Counted from the stretch's first letter, positions 52,437 through 63,967 are shown. The stretch: DNA of 64,000 bases from Rugamonas rubra (GCF_900114705.1 NZ_FOTW01000009.1:249152-313151), one strand, 5' to 3'. Numbers and translations: made by a program. The notes: generated by a model not told the origin, from the sequence alone.

Positions 52437-53684
52437 CTATTCGCCGGCCAGGGCGGCGGCCTCGCGCAGCTTGTCCTTTTTGCTCTTGCGCTTGCCCTTG
52501 ATGCCGCCGTTGACCGTGTCGGTCACCGCCGCCACCGGCGTGGCCTGCTCCACCGCTTCGAAGCCGGCGATCTGCTCGCGCTCGAGCAAAATTTCCTGGC
52601 GCTTCTCGATCAGGCGGAAGTGCGCCTCGGTGTCGGCGCTGACGAAGCTGACCGCCACGCCCTTCTCGCCGGCGCGGCCGGTGCGGCCGATGCGGTGGGT
52701 GTAGTCGACCGCCGAACGCGGCAGGTCGTAGTTGACCACCGCCGGCAGCCGCGCGATGTCGATGCCGCGCGCCGCCACGTCGGTGGCCACCAGCACCTGC
52801 AGGCGGCTGGCCTTGAACTCGGCCAGCACCTCGCCGCGCGCGCCCTGGCTCAACTCGCCGTGGAAGGCGCCGGCCGGAATGCCGTTGCGGCGCAGCTTGT
52901 CGGCCACGTGCTCGGCGGCGTACTTGGTGGCGACGAACACCAGCACCTTGCTCCAGCGCTGCTGCAGGATCAGGTTCTTCAGCAGCTGGGTGCGGCGCGG
53001 CGCGTCGACCAGGATGGCGCGCTGGGCGATGTCCGGCTTGCTGGCCGGCTCGCCGAGCACCTCGAGCCGGGTCGGCTGGTGCAGCATGGTGTCGGCCAAC
53101 GCCTGCACCTCCGGCGGGAAAGTCGCCGAGAAGAACAGGTTCTGCCGCTGCGTCGGCAGCTGTTCGAGGATGCGGCCCAGCTCCTCGCTGAAGCCCAGGT
53201 CGAGCAGGCGGTCGGCCTCGTCAAGCACCAGCATGGCGGTGCGCGAGATCTTCAGCGCGTTGTGGTCGAGCAGGTCGAGCAGGCGGCCCGGCGTGGCCAC
53301 GACGATGTCGGCGCCGCCGCGCAGCGCCATCATCTGCGGGTTGATCGACACGCCGCCGAAGACGATAGCGACCTTGACCTGCATCGGCAGATGCAGCGCC
53401 AGCTTGCGGATCGTCTCGCCCACCTGGGCGGCCAGCTCGCGCGTCGGCACCAGCACCAGGCCGTGCAGCTGGCGCGGACCGCTGCGGTTGTCGAGCAGCG
53501 ACTGCAGCAGCGGCAGGGCGAAGGCGGCGGTCTTGCCGGAGCCGGTTTGCGCCGCGCCCAGCACGTCCTCGCCGCGCAGCACAGCGGGAATGGCGGCGCT
53601 TTGGATCGCGGTCGGTTCGGTGTAGCCGCTAGCGGTGACGGCGTTGAGCAGCGAGGGAGCAAGGCCCAGCGAGGAAAATGACAT
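52437..53684 (-). CDS. DEAD-box RNA helicase, RhlE-like
   Basis: A 415-residue helicase. The start MSFSSLGLAPSLLNAVTASG with YTEPTAIQSAAIPAVLRGED gives the Q motif, followed by AAQTGSGKTAAFALPLLQSL (motif I), PTRELAAQV (Ia), VVATPGRLLD (Ib), VLDEADRLLDLGF (II, DEAD), FSATFPPEVQALA (III), and the second RecA domain with VATDVAARGIDI (V) and HRIGRTGRAG (VI). The C-terminal tail is basic (GKRKSKKDK), as usual for RhlE. It remodels ribosomal RNA or mRNA structure. A set of 11-base tandem repeats lies directly upstream. Confidence 0.93.
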   Translation of the reverse strand: MSFSSLGLAPSLLNAVTASGYTEPTAIQSAAIPAVLRGEDVLGAAQTGSGKTAAFALPLLQSLLDNRSGPRQLHGLVLVPTRELAAQVGETIRKLALHLPMQVKVAIVFGGVSINPQMMALRGGADIVVATPGRLLDLLDHNALKISRTAMLVLDEADRLLDLGFSEELGRILEQLPTQRQNLFFSATFPPEVQALADTMLHQPTRLEVLGEPASKPDIAQRAILVDAPRRTQLLKNLILQQRWSKVLVFVATKYAAEHVADKLRRNGIPAGAFHGELSQGARGEVLAEFKASRLQVLVATDVAARGIDIARLPAVVNYDLPRSAVDYTHRIGRTGRAGEKGVAVSFVSADTEAHFRLIEKRQEILLEREQIAGFEAVEQATPVAAVTDTVNGGIKGKRKSKKDKLREAAALAGE

Positions 53685-53704
53685 GATGGCCTTTGGCGTT
53701 GAAT

Positions 53705-53759
53705 GCGTATTGATTGCGTATTGATTGCGTACTGGTTGCGTACAGCTTGCGTTGAATTT
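53705..53759. repeat. Five 11-base tandem repeats upstream of the RhlE-like gene
   Basis: Five units of 11 bases begin with GCGT: GCGTATTGATT twice, then GCGTACTGGTT, GCGTACAGCTT and GCGTTGAATTT. The period equals about one DNA helical turn. They lie 21-75 bases before the helicase start codon, in its leader or promoter. Confidence 0.88.
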
Positions 53760-53885
53760 TCCGCCAGTATAAAGCAGGCGCCGGCGGCGGACAGGAAATC
53801 GGTCCGTGCACAATTGTGGTTTCTACAATTGCGCCTTGCCGCCGTTCGTGGGAATATGACATTTTGACAAACCGAGACCGGATTC

Positions 53886-54878
53886 ATGATCAACTGGGAC
53901 GCCCACGCCTGCCTGCCGCAACATCCCCAGGCCGATTTCACGCCGGTCAGCCAGTTGCACGCCGCCGGCGTCAATCACGTCTCGCTCAACGTCGGCGCCG
54001 ACATGAACCCGGTGTCGCAGGTGATGTCGGTGATCGCCGGCTACCGCGCCACCATCGCCGCCCACCCCGAGCGCTTCACGCTGATCTCCAGCGTCGACGA
54101 CATCATCCAGGCCGCCGCCGACGGCCGCATGGCCATCAGCTTCGACCTGGAAGGCTCGACGATGCTGCTCGACCAGCCGGACATGGTGGCGCTGTACGCC
54201 GAACTGGGCGTGCGCCAGATCCTGCTGGCCTACAACCGCAACAACAGCGTGGCCGACGGCTGCCACGACGTGCCGCGCGGCCTGACCGGCCTGGGCCACC
54301 GCATGGTCGAGGCGATCAACGAGGCCGGCATCCTGCTGGACTGCGCCCACAGCGGCCGCCTGTGCAGCATGGACGTGATGAACGCCTCCAGCAAGCCGGT
54401 GATCTTCAGCCACGCCAACCCCTACACGCTGGTGCCGCACGGGCGCAACGTCAACGACGAGCAAATCCGCGCCTGCGCCGCCACCGGCGGCGTGGTCTGC
54501 GTCTCCGGCCTGTCCTGGTTCCTCGGCAGCAGCCACCCCAACGCCGACGACGTGGCGCGCCACGCCGCCTACATCGCCAACCTGGTCGGCGTGGCCCACG
54601 CCGGCATCGGCCTGGACATCTGCTTCCAGCAGCGCGGCCTGGACGACACGCCGCCCGGCCAGTTCGACCCGGCCTACTGGTGGCCCGCCTCGGCCGGCTA
54701 CAGCGCCAGCAAGGCGCCCACCTTCACGCCGCCGTCGGTGTGGCGCGAGCTGGGCGCCGCCCTGCGCCGCACCGGCATGAGCGAGGCCGAGGCCGAGATG
54801 GTCATGGGCCGCAACATGATGCGCGTCGCCCAGCAGGCCTGGGCCAAGCCGCAGCCGCTCAAGCTGATGGCCGCCTAA
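53886..54878 (+). CDS. Membrane-dipeptidase-like (peptidase M19) protein
   Basis: A 330-residue protein with the renal dipeptidase fold, an amidohydrolase-type barrel. Signs: MINWDAHACLPQHPQADFTP at the N-terminus, AISFDLEGSTMLLDQPDMVA with the bridging Glu, GLTGLGHRMVEAINEAGILL, DCAHSGRLCSMDVM and VIFSHANPYTL with the two zinc-ligand His, and GVAHAGIGLDICF. In classical M19 enzymes the first motif is HxD; here it is His7-Ala-Cys9. It would cleave dipeptides or related amides. It stands alone, divergent from the helicase gene. Confidence 0.83.
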   Translation: MINWDAHACLPQHPQADFTPVSQLHAAGVNHVSLNVGADMNPVSQVMSVIAGYRATIAAHPERFTLISSVDDIIQAAADGRMAISFDLEGSTMLLDQPDMVALYAELGVRQILLAYNRNNSVADGCHDVPRGLTGLGHRMVEAINEAGILLDCAHSGRLCSMDVMNASSKPVIFSHANPYTLVPHGRNVNDEQIRACAATGGVVCVSGLSWFLGSSHPNADDVARHAAYIANLVGVAHAGIGLDICFQQRGLDDTPPGQFDPAYWWPASAGYSASKAPTFTPPSVWRELGAALRRTGMSEAEAEMVMGRNMMRVAQQAWAKPQPLKLMAA

Positions 54879-54937
54879 GGCTTCCCCGCCCGGTCGTTCC
54901 CGCGCAGGCGGGCACCTACATGGGCTGCCGCCTGCGG

Positions 54938-54959
54938 GCGGTCCGCCAATGCGGACCGC
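54938..54959 (+). terminator. Hairpin after the M19 gene, possible terminator
   Basis: GCGGTCCGC and GCGGACCGC form a perfect 9-base-pair stem around CAAT, followed by CGGGTTTT. A second small hairpin, CCCGC-GCAG-GCGGG, lies at 54899-54912 and recalls common intergenic repeats. The rest of the gap up to 55150 is AT-rich and without genes; it should contain the promoter of the CRISPR-associated regulator. Confidence 0.5.
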
Positions 54960-55150
54960 CGGGTTTTGGCGGCTCCTTTAAAGCAACTCCAGCAATGACT
55001 TCGCCATTACCATACCAAGCAAATTTGATATTTGTTATTAATTAAGAAGATGAATGATTTACAACAAGACTTTTATCTAAAAATACCTTATTGTAAGAAT
55101 TATTCTCAGCAGTACCAACATCAACCAACAAATACTTCCCGATCCCCGGC

Positions 55151-56149
55151 ATGAATCGAACTGAGCGCATCTACAAGATCGAACGGCTGCTACATGATCG
55201 AGGTATCGTTCCACTTTCGGCTTTTTTAGATGAGCTGGAAATCTCAAAAGCGACCTTCAAGCGGGATCTAGAGTATTTACGAGATCGCATGAATGCCCCA
55301 ATTATTTGGGACCGCGAGATCGCCGCCTATCGTTTCGACAAGCCGAACGAGGGCATCAAGTATGAATTGCCCGGTCTATGGTTCAGCGCCTCGGAGATCC
55401 ACGCCCTGCTGACCATGCAACAACTGTTAAGCAGCCTCGGCCCAGGTCTGCTCACGCCTCATGTTGCCCCGCTGCTCACCCGCCTCCGCGCCATCCTGGG
55501 CAACGACCGGTATCCAGTCCAGGAATTTGAAAAGCGCATTCGCATTCAACGCCTCAATGCCCGCGCCTACGAACCGGAACATTTTCTTCCGGTGGCGACG
55601 GCGGTATTGCAACGAAAACGCCTTCAAATAGAACATTACAATCGATCGACGAATCAAATCACCCAACGGGAAATTTCCCCGCAGCGATTGAATCACTATC
55701 AGGAAAACTGGTATCTGGACGCTTGGTGTCACTTACGAAAAGATATACGCAGATTCTCACTCGATTCGCTTCGCGCCGTCCGCATTACTACCGAGCCGAC
55801 ATTGGACATCTCCGATGAAAAACTGTGCATCACCTTGGACAGCGGTTACGGAATATTCTCCGGTCATGAACTGCAGTGGGCCGAGCTGATATTTTTCAAC
55901 GAGCGCGCGCGCTGGGTAAGTCAAGAAACCTGGCACCCCGAGCAGCAGGGAAAGTTTGACGAGGCCGGCCGCTATCACCTGAAAGTGCCGTACAGCGATC
56001 CTCGGGAATTGGCAATGGATATCCTGCGCCACATGCCGGAAGTATGTGTGGTCGCTCCACCGGCGCTGCGCCAGCTGATTCAAGAGCAACTGCAAAAGGG
56101 ACTGGCGCTCTTTAAGACAAGCTCATCCTGTGAGCCACCAATGGCCTAG
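55151..56149 (+). CDS. WYL-domain transcriptional regulator next to the cas operon
   Basis: A 332-residue protein. An N-terminal helix-turn-helix (MNRTERIYKIERLLHDRGIV, PLSAFLDELEISKATFKRDL) is followed by a WYL domain around residues 140-215 (ERKRLQIEHYNRS-like LQRKRLQIEHYNRSTNQIT, ENWYLDAWCHLRKDIRRFSL with the Trp-Tyr-Leu motif, DSLRAVRIT) and a C-terminal WCX region (YHLKVPYSDPRELAMDILRH). WYL regulators sense ligands, possibly nucleic acids, and several control CRISPR-Cas loci. It lies 57 bases before cas3 and has lower GC than genes to the left, marking the start of the CRISPR-Cas island. Confidence 0.88.
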   Translation: MNRTERIYKIERLLHDRGIVPLSAFLDELEISKATFKRDLEYLRDRMNAPIIWDREIAAYRFDKPNEGIKYELPGLWFSASEIHALLTMQQLLSSLGPGLLTPHVAPLLTRLRAILGNDRYPVQEFEKRIRIQRLNARAYEPEHFLPVATAVLQRKRLQIEHYNRSTNQITQREISPQRLNHYQENWYLDAWCHLRKDIRRFSLDSLRAVRITTEPTLDISDEKLCITLDSGYGIFSGHELQWAELIFFNERARWVSQETWHPEQQGKFDEAGRYHLKVPYSDPRELAMDILRHMPEVCVVAPPALRQLIQEQLQKGLALFKTSSSCEPPMA

Positions 56150-56206
56150 CATAGGTAGTACCAGCTCGGAACGGAGCCGCCGTCTCAACCTACACCTGCC
56201 GCCTCC

Positions 56207-58426
56207 ATGCCAAATTTCTATGCCCACTCCACCGATCAGGCCGACAAATCGGATTGGCAACCACTCAGTGAACACTTGCAAGCAGTTGGTGACATGGCGG
56301 CCCGGTTCGCTGGAGATTTTTCTGCGGCGGAACTTGCCCGTGTTGCCGGACTGCTCCACGATCTAGGCAAGTACACCAAAGAATTTCAGCTCCGCCTGGC
56401 TGGCGAACACGGCCGAGTCGACCATTCCACCTGGGGTGCCAGGATCGCTTGCGAACGATACGGGCAGCTCGGCAAGCTGCTCGCCTACGGCATCGCCGGC
56501 CATCACGCCGGCATGGCCAACGGACGCGACCCGGGCGAACGGTCGCCTCTGGCTGAACGCTTGCGCGCGGACCTGCCGCAGTTGTTAGCCGACTGGCAAA
56601 CCGACCTCGATCTGCCAGCGCCGGGACAACTGTCGATGCCAAGCGATTTTCAAGTCACACAAGGACGAGGCCAATTCCAACTGGCCTTCCTTTGCCGGAT
56701 GATTTTCTCCTGCCTAGTGGATGCGGATTATCTGGATACCGAAGCCTATTACCAGCGCATCGAACATCGCAAGACCCGGCGCGACACGAGCGCGACACCG
56801 TTGAGCACGCTGCGGACGAGGCTGGAGACTCATCTCGCGTCCTTCAAGGCCGACTCCCCGCTGAACATTGTGCGCGCCGACATCCTGCTCAAGGTGCGAC
56901 AAGGTGCGGCATTGCAGCCCGGCCTGTTCTCCCTCACCGTCCCCACGGGCGGCGGCAAGACCTTGGCCTCCCTCGCCTTCGCGCTGGAGCACGCCATCGT
57001 CCACGGTCTGAACCGCGTCATCTACGTCATTCCCTTCACCAGCATCGTCGAACAAACCGCCGCCGTGTTTCGACATGCACTCGGCGACCTTGGCGACAAC
57101 GTGCTGGAACATCACGGCGCCTTCGAAGACGACCCCAGCCAAAGTGCCGAGGCCCGCGACAAGCTGCGACTGGCCATGGAGAACTGGGATCGGCCGATTA
57201 TCGTCACCACCGCCGTGCAGTTCTTCGAAAGCCTGTTCGCCGCCAGACCGTCCGCCTGCCGCAAACTGCACCATATAGCAGCCAGCGTGGTCATCCTCGA
57301 CGAAGCGCAGACTTTGCCGCTGAAATTGCTGACGCCATGCGTCGCCGCCATCGACGAACTGGCGCTGAACTACAAGGCCAGCGTCGTGCTGTGCACCGCC
57401 ACCCAACCGGCATTGAACGCGCCCGGGTTCGTCGGAGGCCTGCGAGACGTGCGGGAATTGGCACCGGAGCCGGCCCGCCTGTTCAGCGCGCTCAAGCGGG
57501 TGCAGATCCGTCACGCCGGCATCTTGAGTGACGACGAACTGGCGGCGCGCATGGGCGCGTCTTCACAAATACTCTGCATCGTCAACAACCGACGACACGC
57601 GCGCGCGCTCTACGAATCCATCGCCAACGCGCCGGGTGCGTGCCATCTGACGACGCTCATGTATCCCAAGCACCGCAGCAAGGCGCTGGCGGAGATACGC
57701 GCCAGGCTACGCGACGGCAAGCCCTGCCGCCTGGTCGCCACGTCCTTGATCGAGGCCGGCGTCGATATCGACTTCCCCACCGTGCTGCGCGCCGAGGCGG
57801 GCCTCGACTCCATCGCCCAGGCGGCGGGACGGTGCAACCGGGAAGGCAAGCGGCCCGTATCGGACAGCGAACTGCTCGTCTTCACTCCAGACAACCCCGA
57901 TTGGGCGGCACCGGCGGAATTGAAGCAATTCGCCCAGGCCGCGAGGGAAATACTGCGCCAACACGGCGCCGATCCCCTGGGCCTGCCCGCCATCGACAGC
58001 TATTTTCGCTTGCTGTACTGGCAAAAAGGTGCCCGGCAACTGGATGCCCACAACCTGCTTGGTCAAATCAGCGACGCCGGCCTGGACGGTCTGCCATTCG
58101 AGATGCTGGCAAAGAAATTTCGCATGATCGACAACACGCAGATGCCGGTCATCATCGCCCTCGACGAAGCGCCGCGAAAAATCTTGCGCGACCTTGAATT
58201 CGCCGACGGCTGCGGCAAGGCGGCACGCGGCCTCCAGCCTTACATGGTGCAAATTCCGCGCCAGACCTTTGCGACCTTGCGGCAGACCGGCGCGATACAA
58301 GCCGCCTACGAGAAACGCTACGGCTTGCAATTCATGGTGTTGGCAAACGAGGAACTGTATCACCCGCAATTCGGATTGCATTGGGACGATCCGACTTTCA
58401 TTCGCAGCGAAGGCTTGTGCTGGTAG
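56207..58426 (+). CDS. cas3: CRISPR-associated helicase-nuclease Cas3, type I-C
   Basis: A 739-residue protein that unwinds and degrades target DNA after Cascade recruits it. The N-terminal HD nuclease domain has VAGLLHDLGKYTKEF (His51-Asp52), AYGIAGHHAGMANG and HSTWGARIA; the helicase domain has Walker A VPTGGGKTLASLAFALEHAI near residue 245, PFTSIVEQTAAVFR, the DEAQ-box VVILDEAQTLPLKLL near 364, LCTATQPAL (motif III) and ATSLIEAGVDIDFPTVLRAE with AAGRCNREGK (motifs V and VI). Length and order before cas5 match type I-C. It heads the cas operon, with cas5 45 bases downstream. Confidence 0.96.
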   Translation: MPNFYAHSTDQADKSDWQPLSEHLQAVGDMAARFAGDFSAAELARVAGLLHDLGKYTKEFQLRLAGEHGRVDHSTWGARIACERYGQLGKLLAYGIAGHHAGMANGRDPGERSPLAERLRADLPQLLADWQTDLDLPAPGQLSMPSDFQVTQGRGQFQLAFLCRMIFSCLVDADYLDTEAYYQRIEHRKTRRDTSATPLSTLRTRLETHLASFKADSPLNIVRADILLKVRQGAALQPGLFSLTVPTGGGKTLASLAFALEHAIVHGLNRVIYVIPFTSIVEQTAAVFRHALGDLGDNVLEHHGAFEDDPSQSAEARDKLRLAMENWDRPIIVTTAVQFFESLFAARPSACRKLHHIAASVVILDEAQTLPLKLLTPCVAAIDELALNYKASVVLCTATQPALNAPGFVGGLRDVRELAPEPARLFSALKRVQIRHAGILSDDELAARMGASSQILCIVNNRRHARALYESIANAPGACHLTTLMYPKHRSKALAEIRARLRDGKPCRLVATSLIEAGVDIDFPTVLRAEAGLDSIAQAAGRCNREGKRPVSDSELLVFTPDNPDWAAPAELKQFAQAAREILRQHGADPLGLPAIDSYFRLLYWQKGARQLDAHNLLGQISDAGLDGLPFEMLAKKFRMIDNTQMPVIIALDEAPRKILRDLEFADGCGKAARGLQPYMVQIPRQTFATLRQTGAIQAAYEKRYGLQFMVLANEELYHPQFGLHWDDPTFIRSEGLCW

Positions 58427-60911
<2,485 letters not shown>

Positions 60912-60915
<4 letters not shown>

Positions 60916-61805
60916 ACGCCATCACCAACCGCTATGAATTCGTCTACCTGTTTGATGTCAGCAATGGCAATCCGAATGGCGACCCCGACGCCGGTAACAT
61001 GCCGCGTCTCGATCCCGAAACCAATCAGGGCCTGGTCACCGACGTGTGCCTGAAACGCAAAATCAGAAACTACGTCACGCTGGAAAAAGAGGGTTCGCAA
61101 GGCTATGCCATCTACATGCAGGAGAAAGCGATCCTGAACAATCAGCACGAGCTGGCCTGGAAAGCGCTGGACATTCCGGCCGACGCCAAGGACGGCTACA
61201 AGAAACTGCCGAAAGAGGCGGCCAAAGCCAAGGAATTGACGGACTGGATGTGCATGAATTTCTTCGACGTGCGCAGCTTCGGCGCCGTCATGAGCACCGG
61301 CGTCAATTGCGGCCAGGTGCGCGGCCCGATTCAAGTCGCCTTCGCCACCTCGATCGACCCGGTGGTGCCGATGGAAATTTCGATCACCCGCATGGCGGTC
61401 ACCACGGAAAAGGAAGCCGAGGATCAAAGCGGCGCCAACCGCACCATGGGCCGCAAGCACATCATCCCCTATGGCTTGTACCGCTTACACGGCTTCATTT
61501 CGGCAAAACTGGCGGAACGCACCGGATTTTCCGAGGCCGACCTGGAGCTGCTCTGGCGCAGCCTGATCAACATGTTCGAGCATGACCGCGCCGCCGCGAG
61601 GGGCGAAATGTCGGCCCGCAAGCTCATCGTCTTCAAGCACGAACACGCCATGGGCAACGCACCGGCCCACGTGCTGTTCGATCGCGTCAAGGTAGGCCGC
61701 GTGCAGGGCGAAGCAGACACGCCGGCGCGCAATTTTTCCGACTATCAGGTAACGGTCGACGTTGAGGCGCTGCCGCCCGGCGTCAGCGTCAGCTCCTTGA
61801 TTTGA
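60912..61805 (+). CDS. cas7c: CRISPR-associated protein Cas7, type I-C (Csd2), backbone of Cascade
   Basis: A 297-residue RAMP protein that coats the crRNA spacer. Characteristic segments: [125 protein letters not shown], and the C-terminal [11 protein letters not shown]. Length is normal for Csd2. Its start overlaps the cas8c stop and cas4 follows 15 bases later. Confidence 0.97.
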
Positions 61806-61820
61806 TGCGCCGGGGCGGCG

Positions 61821-62447
61821 ATGGAAGATGACGAACTGATCCCGCTGTCCGCCCTCCAGCATTTTCTCTACTGCCCGAGGCAATGCGCGCTGATACACGT
61901 CGAGCAGATGTGGGCGGAAAACCGGCTGACGGCGGAAGGAAAGCTATTGCACGAACGTGCAGACCAGGCGCAGACCGGCCAGCGGCATGGCGTTCGCACG
62001 GCGACCGCCATGCCGCTGGTCAACCGGGCCTTGGGCATCGTTGGCGTCGCCGACGTGGTCGAGTTTTACGCCGGCGACACAGCACGCGTCATGCCCGTCG
62101 AGTACAAGCGCGGCCGTCCAAAGCAACACCGCGCCGACGAGGTGCAACTGTGTGCGCAGGGGTTGTGCCTGGAGGCGATGCTCGCCCTCCCCATTGAGGA
62201 AGGCGCCTTGTTTTACGGCCAGTCCAGACGACGGGTTCGGGTCGTCTTTGATTCAGCACTACGCGAGTTGACACTCAGCACCATCGCCGCCACGCGTGCA
62301 CTGATCGAGGCGGGCCGAACGCCGCAAGCCGAGTATGCGGCCCGGCGTTGCGACGCCTGCTCGCTAATCGACATCTGCCAACCCCGCTTGCTTGGCCGCC
62401 ACGTGTCGGTCAATGCCTGGTTGGCCAAGCAATTGGAGGACGACTAA
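61821..62447 (+). CDS. cas4: CRISPR-associated exonuclease Cas4
   Basis: A 208-residue nuclease of the RecB family with an iron-sulfur cluster, which helps choose and trim new spacers with the right PAM. The Cys ligands are Cys18 and Cys22 (HFLYCPRQCALIH) and the C-terminal group RRCDACSLIDICQP. The nuclease core shows GIVGVADVVEFY and MPVEYKRGRPKQHRADEVQL (Glu-x-Lys) followed by CAQGLCLEAML. Its stop codon shares one base with the cas1 start (TAATG). Confidence 0.95.
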   Translation: MEDDELIPLSALQHFLYCPRQCALIHVEQMWAENRLTAEGKLLHERADQAQTGQRHGVRTATAMPLVNRALGIVGVADVVEFYAGDTARVMPVEYKRGRPKQHRADEVQLCAQGLCLEAMLALPIEEGALFYGQSRRRVRVVFDSALRELTLSTIAATRALIEAGRTPQAEYAARRCDACSLIDICQPRLLGRHVSVNAWLAKQLEDD

Positions 62448-63487
62448 TGCGCCGCCAGCTCAACACGCTATATGTCACCACGGAAGGAGCCTGGCTCCGC
62501 AAAGACGGCGAGAACATCGTCATGGAAGTCGAAGGGGAAACCAAAGGCAGGCTACCAATCCACATGCTAGAGAGCCTGGTATGCATTGGCCGCGTGCTGG
62601 TGTCTCCGCCTTTGCTCGGTTTCTGTGCGGAACGAGGAATTTGCGTCTGCTTTCTTTCCACGTATGGGAAATTCCTTGCCCGGCTGGAGGGACCGGTATC
62701 GGGGAACGTGCTGCTGCGGCGCGAACAGTATCGGCGCAGCGACAGCGCGGCGGGACACGCCGCGATCGTTCAAAATATGCTGGCCGGAAAACTGCACAAT
62801 CAACGCGCCGTGCTGGGTCGCGCGTTGCGCGATCATAGCGACAAGCTTCCCGCCGCTGCGGAGGCAATGGTTCGTCACGCCAGGCTGAGGCTGAAACGCA
62901 TCGGCGCCAGCCTGGCTGGCGAAAACGATATCAACATCCTGCGCGGAATGGAGGGCGAAGCAGCGCAAGCCTACTTCTCGGTGTTCGACCAATTAATACG
63001 GGTCGAACACCCTGCCCTGCGCTTCAAAGGGCGCAGTCGCCGTCCACCACTTGACGCGGTCAACGCCTTGCTGTCGTTTCTGTACACCCTGCTGACCCAC
63101 GACTGCCGATCCGCACTGGAGAGCGTTGGACTCGACCCGGCCGTCGGCTTCCTGCACAGGGACAGGCCGGGCCGGCCCAGTCTTGCCCTGGATCTAATGG
63201 AGGAGTTTCGGCCGGTGCTGGCCGACCGGCTCGCGCTCTCGCTGCTCAATCGTCGACAGTTGACCGAGAAGGACTTTCGGACCATGGACAATGGCGCCGT
63301 ATTCCTGCGCGACGAGGCGCGAAAAACGCTACTGGTGGCGTATCAGGATCGCAAGCGCGAAGAATTGCTGCATGCGTTTCTGGATGAGAAGGCGCCGCTT
63401 GGTCTGTTCCCCGCGATACAAGCGCAATTGCTCGCTCGGCATTTGCGCGGCGACATTGACGGCTATCCGCCATTTCTTTGGAAGTGA
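62447..63487 (+). CDS. cas1: CRISPR integrase subunit Cas1, type I-C
   Basis: A 346-residue integrase that inserts new spacers at the leader end of the array together with Cas2. The N-terminal beta domain begins MRRQLNTLYVTTEGAWLRKD. The helical catalytic domain has Glu169 in LRGMEGEAAQAYFSVF, His237 in VGFLHRDRPGRPSLALDL and Asp249 in the same stretch, the metal-binding triad of the family. The ATG at 62447 overlaps the cas4 stop; the longer open frame upstream lies inside cas4. Confidence 0.96.
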   Translation: MRRQLNTLYVTTEGAWLRKDGENIVMEVEGETKGRLPIHMLESLVCIGRVLVSPPLLGFCAERGICVCFLSTYGKFLARLEGPVSGNVLLRREQYRRSDSAAGHAAIVQNMLAGKLHNQRAVLGRALRDHSDKLPAAAEAMVRHARLRLKRIGASLAGENDINILRGMEGEAAQAYFSVFDQLIRVEHPALRFKGRSRRPPLDAVNALLSFLYTLLTHDCRSALESVGLDPAVGFLHRDRPGRPSLALDLMEEFRPVLADRLALSLLNRRQLTEKDFRTMDNGAVFLRDEARKTLLVAYQDRKREELLHAFLDEKAPLGLFPAIQAQLLARHLRGDIDGYPPFLWK

Positions 63488-63496
63488 GAAATCAGT

Positions 63497-63787
63497 ATGA
63501 TGGTACTGGTCAGTTACGATGTCAGTTTCGGCGATAGCGGCGGTCCGAAACGCTTGCGGCGCTTGGCCAAGGCCTGTCTCAACTATGGGCAGCGGGCACA
63601 ATACTCTGTGTTTGAGATCGAGGTCGATCAAGCCCAATGGGTATTTCTGAAGCAACGCCTGTGCGACATCATCAATCCCGATTGCGATAGTCTGCGCTTC
63701 TACTATCTTGGCAGGAATTGGGTGAATCGAGTGGAACATATTGGTGCCAAACCGCTAATGGACCTCAACGGCCCATTGATTTTGTAG
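63497..63787 (+). CDS. cas2: CRISPR integrase subunit Cas2
   Basis: A 96-residue ferredoxin-fold protein, MMVLVSYDVSFGDSGGPKRL with the conserved Asp8, NYGQRAQYSVFEIEVDQAQW and LRFYYLGRNW. It forms the central dimer of the Cas1-Cas2 integration complex. The length fits the type I-C form. It is the last cas gene; the leader and array start straight after it. Confidence 0.96.
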   Translation: MMVLVSYDVSFGDSGGPKRLRRLAKACLNYGQRAQYSVFEIEVDQAQWVFLKQRLCDIINPDCDSLRFYYLGRNWVNRVEHIGAKPLMDLNGPLIL

Positions 63788-63788
63788 T

Positions 63789-63837
63789 GCAGTGCGAACC
63801 ATAAGCGACCGGCTCATCCCCTGTGGTTTCGCACTGC
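63789..63837. terminator. Hairpin between cas2 and the CRISPR leader
   Basis: GCAGTGCGAACCA (63789-63801) and TGGTTTCGCACTGC (63824-63837) pair along 13 bases with one bulged base, around a 22-base loop. No T-run follows, so it may be a transcription attenuator or RNA stabiliser rather than a classical terminator. Confidence 0.5.
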
Positions 63838-63906
63838 CCTAACATGTTGATTACCTTCAAAAAATTCCCTCATCTGATGACTTTGGCGATATCAAGGAGG
63901 GGAATT

Positions 63907-63960
63907 ATGTTCGGTTCGCAAAAATTGGGATATTTCCTTATTGAATTGAATGGGTTATAA
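63907..63960 (+). CDS. Putative 17-codon leader peptide inside the CRISPR leader
   Basis: An ATG at 63907 follows AAGGAGGGGAATT, one of the strongest ribosome binding sites in the window, and opens a frame of 17 codons (MFGSQKLGYFLIELNGL) that stops with TAA at 63958, seven bases before the first repeat. The peptide resembles nothing known to me. The site could be chance in an AT-rich leader; no homologue check was possible. Confidence 0.35.
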   Translation: MFGSQKLGYFLIELNGL

Positions 63961-63967
63961 CTACCAG

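Larger units (their letters stand above)
63788..63967 (+). promoter_or_regulatory. CRISPR leader
   Basis: The 180 bases between the cas2 stop and the first repeat. The left part holds a hairpin; the right 120 bases are AT-rich, as in leaders that carry the array promoter and the docking site for spacer insertion. It also contains a short ORF with a strong ribosome binding site, described separately. Confidence 0.85.
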
